Source: Bacillus sp. EB01
GTDB taxonomy: Bacteria; Bacillota; Bacilli; Bacillales; Cytobacillaceae
NCBI RefSeq assembly: GCF_000613125.1
Contig: NZ_HG964497.1
Coordinates: 2,362,272 to 2,426,271 of the forward strand
Direction of reading: 5' to 3'
Length of the DNA stretch: 64,000 bases
Shown one piece after another: positions 62,541 through 64,000 of this stretch; position 1 is the first letter of the stretch; each line of letters begins with the position of its first letter. The notes below the pieces were generated by a model. The model searched no databases. It worked only from the letters and a program-made list of their open reading frames with translations, and had not been told where the DNA came from. Made by a program: the position numbers and the translations under genes.

Positions 62541-63278
62541 ATGAAAAAGGGTATCTTTCTTTTTTTGATAAGTTTTCTTTTCTTGTTGGTTCCAACACAG
62601 ACTTCAGCTCAGCAAAAGGTTCCAATATTAATTTATCATTCAATCGATGAATATAAAGGGCATGGCTCAAAGGAGTTATATGTCACGCCGAAAAATTTTG
62701 AGAAGCAAATGATTTATTTAAAGGAAAATGGCTTTACCTTATTAACTTTTGAGCCGTGGCAAGATATTGGTAAAGTAAATAAACCAATTTTCCTTACCTT
62801 TGATGATGGTTATAAAAACAATCTGACTGTTTATTCGATTTTCCAGAAGCTGAGGGACAATAAATTTACGCCAGCCGCCACTTTTTTTATCCCATCCGAC
62901 TTTATCGGACGTTCAAATCGGTTATCAGCCGCAGAGTTAAAGATGCTGTCGGAGTCAGGTATGATCTCCATCCAGTCCCATACGGTTACACATCCTGATT
63001 TGACGAAAATGAATAATATCGATTATGAATTAAAGTCTTCCCGGGACAAACTCCAGAACATCACCAAAAAACCCGTGACTGCTTTGGCGTATCCATATGG
63101 AAATTTCAATAACAAAGTCGTACAGGAGACGAAGAAGTACTACAAGTATGGATTAACAACAACTCCTGGTCCATTTGTGGAAAAGGGCGGGAAAGATGAG
63201 TTGTATTTGCTGCCGAGAACCTATGTTAAATACTCCACGACTCTTGAAGAGTTTGCAAAAATTGTGGGAACCGACTGA
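62541..63278 (+). CDS. Secreted polysaccharide deacetylase
   Basis: 245 aa, ATG 62541 with TAGGAGAG upstream. Signal peptide about 1-24 ('GIFLFLISFLFLLVPTQTSA'). NodB-type domain: 'VPILIYHSIDE', catalytic/metal 'FLTFDDGYKNN', zinc His pair 'SIQSHTVTHPDL', 'ALAYPYGNFNNKVVQETK' and 'LLPRTYV'. Acts outside the cell on peptidoglycan or another N-acetylated glycan. Residue pattern is complete, so it should be active. Confidence 0.92.
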   Translation: MKKGIFLFLISFLFLLVPTQTSAQQKVPILIYHSIDEYKGHGSKELYVTPKNFEKQMIYLKENGFTLLTFEPWQDIGKVNKPIFLTFDDGYKNNLTVYSIFQKLRDNKFTPAATFFIPSDFIGRSNRLSAAELKMLSESGMISIQSHTVTHPDLTKMNNIDYELKSSRDKLQNITKKPVTALAYPYGNFNNKVVQETKKYYKYGLTTTPGPFVEKGGKDELYLLPRTYVKYSTTLEEFAKIVGTD

Positions 63279-63388
63279 AAAACAGTTATTGAAGTCCCCT
63301 TGGCCATAAAACTCTCTATAATGAGTAAAGGACTCAAGTATTAAAAATAGGCATTTATCAGGTTTAGAAAAAGAATAACTTAAAGTTG

Positions 63389-63427
63389 CCGGTGCGATGA
63401 TCCATGAAGGATTAGGCACCTTTTTTG
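63389..63427 (+). terminator. Terminator of the deacetylase gene
   Basis: ggtgc..gatcc / ggat..gcacc two-part stem followed by six T's. Confidence 0.8.
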
Positions 63428-63508
63428 TTGAATTTCTTATTGTACAAACAGGAGGTTAGTAAAAAAATGTAACTTTTTTACAATTAACAATGTCTTATAT
63501 AAAAAGGG

Positions 63509-64000
63509 GTGATTAATCTGAGGAGTTATTTGGTATTGTTTTTATTTACATTGAGTTTCTTAGCGGGTTGCACCGAAAAGGAAGAGTTAAGTGAAAATGC
63601 GAAAATTGCAAAGAACTATTTAACTGACAGTGGATATGAAGTCATTGAACATGATAAAGACGGAGAGCATACTTTCTCAACGTCTGACATGAAAAGCATT
63701 TTTGTTCAACAGGTTTGGGCGGTTCAGGATAAGGACCCAGATGATTATATAAACAAACGAATTGATACTGTGTCTTTTTTCATTAAAAACCATCATTTAG
63801 ATAATGAATACGATATGGGGAAAACGTACGCAACTGTCTGGTTAAGGGACGGAAATGTTATTGGTGGATGGTCTTTTCCAACTTCTAAAACCAATGATTT
63901 GAATGGGGCACCATACACATTAAACGGGAAAACCGCAGAAGAAATAAGGCCGGGTAATCATCTAAAGTGGGTAGAAGATTGGCATAAAAAATATGGCAGG
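63509..64000 (+). CDS. Lipoprotein of unknown function, 3' end outside window
   Basis: Open to the right edge. Signal 'LVLFLFTLSFLAGCTEKEEL' has a lipobox LAGC, so it is lipid-anchored. Downstream are 'AKNYLTDSGYEVIEHDKDGE', 'WAVQDKDPDDYINKRIDTVS' and 'YATVWLRDGNVIGGWSFPTS'. The start is uncertain: AAGGGGTGATT (63504-63514) is the obvious ribosome site, which fits a CTG at 63518 or TTG at 63530 better than GTG 63509, which lies inside it. Family not recognised. Confidence 0.65.
   Translation, partial: MINLRSYLVLFLFTLSFLAGCTEKEELSENAKIAKNYLTDSGYEVIEHDKDGEHTFSTSDMKSIFVQQVWAVQDKDPDDYINKRIDTVSFFIKNHHLDNEYDMGKTYATVWLRDGNVIGGWSFPTSKTNDLNGAPYTLNGKTAEEIRPGNHLKWVEDWHKKYGR

Overview
The window looks like chromosome from an endospore-forming member of the Bacillaceae. 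The support is moderately AT-rich DNA, strong GGAGG-type ribosome sites with many TTG/GTG starts, a preQ1-I riboswitch on a queuosine operon, a CdaS-type spore diadenylate cyclase, bacillopeptidase F and M6 secreted proteases, a YwnA/YwnB-like pair and a PurR-type promoter on guaC. No rRNA or tRNA gene and no CRISPR array was recognised. Proteins were identified by reading motifs and remembered families; nothing was searched.

Layout. 1-3.5 kb: end of a type VII secretion effector locus, with a glycine-zipper effector, three tandem paralogous small membrane proteins (the middle one frameshifted), an associated 268-aa protein and a decayed WXG-like remnant. 3.7-6.4 kb: glycerate kinase and an SLC13 carrier. 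6.6-9.2 kb: preQ1 riboswitch, queC-queD-queE-folE. 9.6-11.7 kb: an orphan TubZ/FtsZ-like GTPase and an alpha/beta hydrolase. 11.9-13.9 kb: an IS605-type element with dead tnpA and a TnpB that has the RuvC residues but no zinc-ribbon cysteines. 13.9-18.1 kb: a decayed stretch (broken regulator, frameshifted peptidase, two pseudogenes) around an intact methyltransferase. 18.7-22.4 kb: a redox/electrophile-stress cluster (thioredoxin, two DJ-1/PfpI proteins, SDR, aldo/keto reductase). 22.4-24.8 kb: gene debris, a small minus-strand gene and a membrane protein.

24.8-40.4 kb: bacillopeptidase F, an aminotransferase, an AlkD-like protein, the haem-stress system hrtB-hrtA-hssR-hssS with an HssR-type direct repeat upstream, an immune-inhibitor-A-like M6 protease and a PrsA-like foldase. 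40.7-48 kb: small conserved proteins, a luciferase-like oxidoreductase, guaC behind paired PurBoxes, cdaS, an ECF sigma/anti-sigma pair and two paralogous small minus-strand genes. 48-55.8 kb: AraC-GH39 fusion regulator, divergent Rrf2/NAD(P)H-binding pair with palindromic operators, NorB-like exporter, M20 amidohydrolase, TRIC-like membrane protein. 55.9-58.2 kb: a CNT nucleoside transporter flanked by two unrelated arrays of about 52-bp palindromic tandem repeats. 58.2-64 kb: arylamine N-acetyltransferase, frameshifted GNAT, lipoproteins, a two-gene ABC transporter and a polysaccharide deacetylase; the last gene runs off the window.

Themes: secretion and antagonism (T7SS locus, secreted proteases, PrsA), stress sensing (Hss/Hrt, thioredoxin cluster, Rrf2, ECF sigma) and purine/deazapurine metabolism (queCDE-folE, guaC, nucleoside transport). 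Frameshifted genes and short fragments of genes present elsewhere in the window are unusually common, which points to decay and recombination, sequencing indels, or both. The items most worth following are the toxin/triplicate-immunity locus, the orphan tubulin and the two palindromic arrays.
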